Source: Candidatus Kaiserbacteria bacterium (GTDB lineage Bacteria; Patescibacteriota; Minisyncoccia; Phycocordibacterales; UBA918). Taken from it: a DNA stretch of 15,472 nucleotides. Below are positions 14,406 through 15,472 of this stretch, piece after piece. The position numbers and the translations under genes are program-made. Positions within the stretch are counted from its first letter, which is position 1; each line of letters starts with the position of its first letter. The DNA is taken from assembly GCA_007117575.1 (NCBI GenBank), contig SKGH01000102.1, positions 1 through 15,472 on the forward strand. The letters run 5' to 3'. The notes under the pieces are model-generated. The model saw only the letters and a list, made by a program, of their open reading frames with translations, ran no database searches and was not told the DNA's origin.

Positions 14406-14433
14406 TTTACTTTTTAAATATTTGTTGTATTAT
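14406..14433 (+). promoter_or_regulatory. promoter of the orphan gene at 14470
   Basis: TTTACT (14406-14411), 16 nt spacer, TATTAT (14428-14433). This predicts a leader of about 30 nt containing a Shine-Dalgarno. The rest of the 159 nt gap after the caspase-like gene holds two AAAAAAGTA direct repeats 3 nt apart and nothing else recognisable. Confidence 0.5.
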
Positions 14434-14458
14434 TGTGTTTGGGTCCATGTACATTAGT

Positions 14459-14463
14459 AGGAG
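14459..14463 (+). promoter_or_regulatory. strong ribosome binding site
   Basis: AGGAG, 6 nt before the ATG at 14470. It is the clearest Shine-Dalgarno in the window and rules out the in-frame TTG at 14464 as the start. Confidence 0.75.
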
Positions 14464-14469
14464 TTGCAA

Positions 14470-15208
14470 ATGAAAAGCAGAGTGCGGTCGCAGCCACCGG
14501 TTTTAAGGAATGGTGAAGTTTATGATTGTGTAGTTAGTTCTCAAAGGAGTACGCGAGTCAGAGATGATAACGCTTTCAGAGAGGTTCAGCGAACTATTGA
14601 TGGAGATTTGCGTTGTTTTAACGGTAACGCTTTAAAATCTCCTATTATTACTCCACAGGAAGGAGAACCAAGTAATCAAACTTGTCTGGTCCTTTTCAAT
14701 AGACAGGCTGAAAGGTATACTGACTTCAGTCTCTTGCCCAAATTTCAGGAAGTGGTATGGATGTTGCGCTATATGCTCGCAAATAGCAACAGTGCGATTA
14801 TGATGAAAAGGCAATCTTTTACAAACCCCTACGGTTTGGTTTTGGCAAACGGTAAAGGATTACTGTTTCAATTAGCCGATGAACTTAGAACCTTGTCTCA
14901 AAAGAGCTGTGAGCATGATAAGGGTAGAGCACTGGACTCATACAGAGAAGTAATTAAAGATTTTGAAAAGTATCGAAAACGCGTCAGTGTCCTTCAAAGT
15001 GGTTTAACCTTAATACAACAAGGAAAACTCCTCACCTTTTCTATGGTCATGCTTTCTTTGATGACGGTAACCGATGCCAACGAATATATGGAACGGCTTT
15101 CAGATTTGAGGGTGCGGGTCCGTAAAATAATCAATATTCAGACGAGTTTGGCCGATGCCAATAAGAATGGCTTATTTATGCCTTTTTCTGGTTTAGGTCT
15201 GTCACTCT
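14470..15208 (+). CDS. hypothetical protein of unknown function
   Basis: 246 residues from the ATG at 14470 (the stop codon ends at 15210). I do not recognise the family. The N-terminal 60 residues are basic and polar; a Cys-containing strand-like piece (TCLVLFNRQ, 71-79) follows, then helices. A hydrophobic stretch at about 187-200 (LLTFSMVMLSLMTV) is too polar at its edges to be surely a membrane helix. The segments 150-175 and 203-225 look like amphipathic helices. No catalytic motif is visible. It has its own promoter and a strong Shine-Dalgarno, unlike its neighbours, and ends in a good terminator, so it is a single-gene unit that may be well translated. Confidence 0.7.
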
Positions 15209-15221
15209 GATCATAATCGAA

Positions 15222-15252
15222 AGAGGTCTGCCAAGGCAGACCTCTAATTTGT
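15222..15252 (+). terminator. intrinsic terminator of the orphan gene
   Basis: An 11 bp perfect GC-rich stem (AGAGGTCTGCC 15222-15232 with 15235-15245) followed by a T-rich stretch (AATTTGTT). It starts 12 nt past the stop and separates this unit from the tRNA promoter. Confidence 0.8.
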
Positions 15253-15279
15253 TGATTTATGCAAAAAAAATCGTATACT
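15252..15279 (+). promoter_or_regulatory. promoter of tRNA-Ala
   Basis: TTGATT (15252-15257), 16 nt spacer, TATACT (15274-15279). The tRNA begins 17 nt later, giving a 5' leader of about 10 nt. Confidence 0.65.
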
Positions 15280-15296
15280 AGTCAATAAGTTGTAAA

Positions 15297-15369
15297 GGGC
15301 CAGTAGCTCACTTGGTAGAGCGCCTCGTTTGCACCGAGGAGGTAGCGGGTTCGATTCCTGTCTGGTCCA
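15297..15369 (+). tRNA. tRNA-Ala (anticodon UGC)
   Basis: A complete cloverleaf can be drawn. Acceptor stem GGGCCAG (15297-15303) with CTGGTCC (15362-15368); D arm GCTC/GAGC (15306-15321); anticodon stem CCTCG/CGAGG with loop TTTGCAC, anticodon TGC at 15330-15332; T arm GCGGG/CCTGT with loop TTCGATT. The G3-U70 wobble pair (15299 with 15366), the main identity element for alanyl-tRNA synthetase, is present, with discriminator A at 15369. The genome does not encode the CCA end (ACAAAA follows), so a CCA-adding enzyme is needed. The 3' half is part of a larger inverted repeat. Confidence 0.97.
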
Positions 15370-15437
15370 CAAAAGCTTTAGCCTCAACACGGATGTGTTG
15401 AGGCTTTAGCGTTGTGAGACCGGACAGGAAGCGAACC
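15348..15437. repeat. 43+43 nt imperfect inverted repeat that includes the tRNA 3' end
   Basis: Left arm 15348-15390 begins in the T arm of tRNA-Ala; right arm 15395-15437; loop GGAT. Without gaps 34 of 43 positions pair. The inner 10 bp (GCCTCAACAC/GTGTTGAGGC) are perfect, and the outer 20 bases copy the tRNA T arm and acceptor 3' strand with 2 changes. The inner part could end tRNA transcription, but only TTT follows it. The outer part could compete with correct tRNA folding if it is transcribed. Confidence 0.75.
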
Positions 15438-15472
15438 GAGGCGGCGCGAAGCCGACTCCGTAGCAAAGCGAA
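15438..15472. other. GC-rich window edge
   Basis: The last 35 bases are clearly richer in G and C than the rest of the window and contain a small hairpin (CGGC-GCGAA-GCCG). No gene can be called; the feature continues past the window. Confidence 0.35.

Noticed and set aside
1..15472. CRISPR arrays, prophage genes, rRNA genes or restriction-modification genes.
   Set aside because: No regularly spaced direct repeats and no such protein motifs were found on either strand.

Overview
The window looks like a piece of chromosome from a small-genome member of the Candidate Phyla Radiation (Patescibacteria), probably in the Parcubacteria group. This is inferred from the AT-rich sequence, short genes packed around core functions, very few Shine-Dalgarno sites, an Ada-like metal-binding tail protein of a type I associate with these genomes, a tRNA with no encoded CCA, and several orphan proteins. 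The standard bacterial code fits: all core genes read full length with TGA as a stop. No rank below phylum can be supported.

Layout. Positions 88-4016 (minus strand) hold cysS, dnaB, recR and rplU, i.e. cysteinyl-tRNA synthetase, replicative helicase, recombination mediator and ribosomal protein bL21. A gene-free stretch (4017-4331) then carries a 200 bp non-coding mobile-element-like repeat. Positions 4350-7163 (plus strand) hold a membrane-anchored S41 PDZ peptidase, rplI (bL9) and a membrane-anchored cyclophilin. A second gene-free stretch (7164-7476) carries a second, inverted copy of the repeat (215 bp), which starts directly behind the cyclophilin stop codon, and a strong bidirectional terminator. 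rpmA (bL27) lies on the minus strand at 7477-7764. From 7862 everything is on the plus strand: a small anchored Ada-like metal-binding protein, a YihY-type membrane protein, a DEDDh-type exonuclease-like protein lacking one catalytic acidic residue, a compact trio (LOG protein, SIS phosphosugar protein, ROK kinase), a 660-residue protein with a caspase-like (clan CD) C-terminal domain, an orphan 246-residue protein, and tRNA-Ala(UGC). The tRNA 3' end is part of a 43+43 nt imperfect inverted repeat running towards the window edge, where base composition turns GC-rich.

Main points. (1) The two repeat copies are a MITE-like family: about 17 bp terminal inverted repeats, a 5 bp target duplication around copy B, a 31 nt invariant block, and an internal stem that has changed by two compensatory base-pair substitutions. 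(2) At least five genes have a -10 box ending only 6-10 nt before the start codon, often as extended TGn -10, so their mRNAs should be leaderless or nearly so; this also settles the starts of rplU and the S41 peptidase. (3) The caspase-like protein shows the His-Gly and Cys signatures of clan CD behind a long helical region and an internal signal-like segment.

All calls come from reading the sequence; no database search was run.
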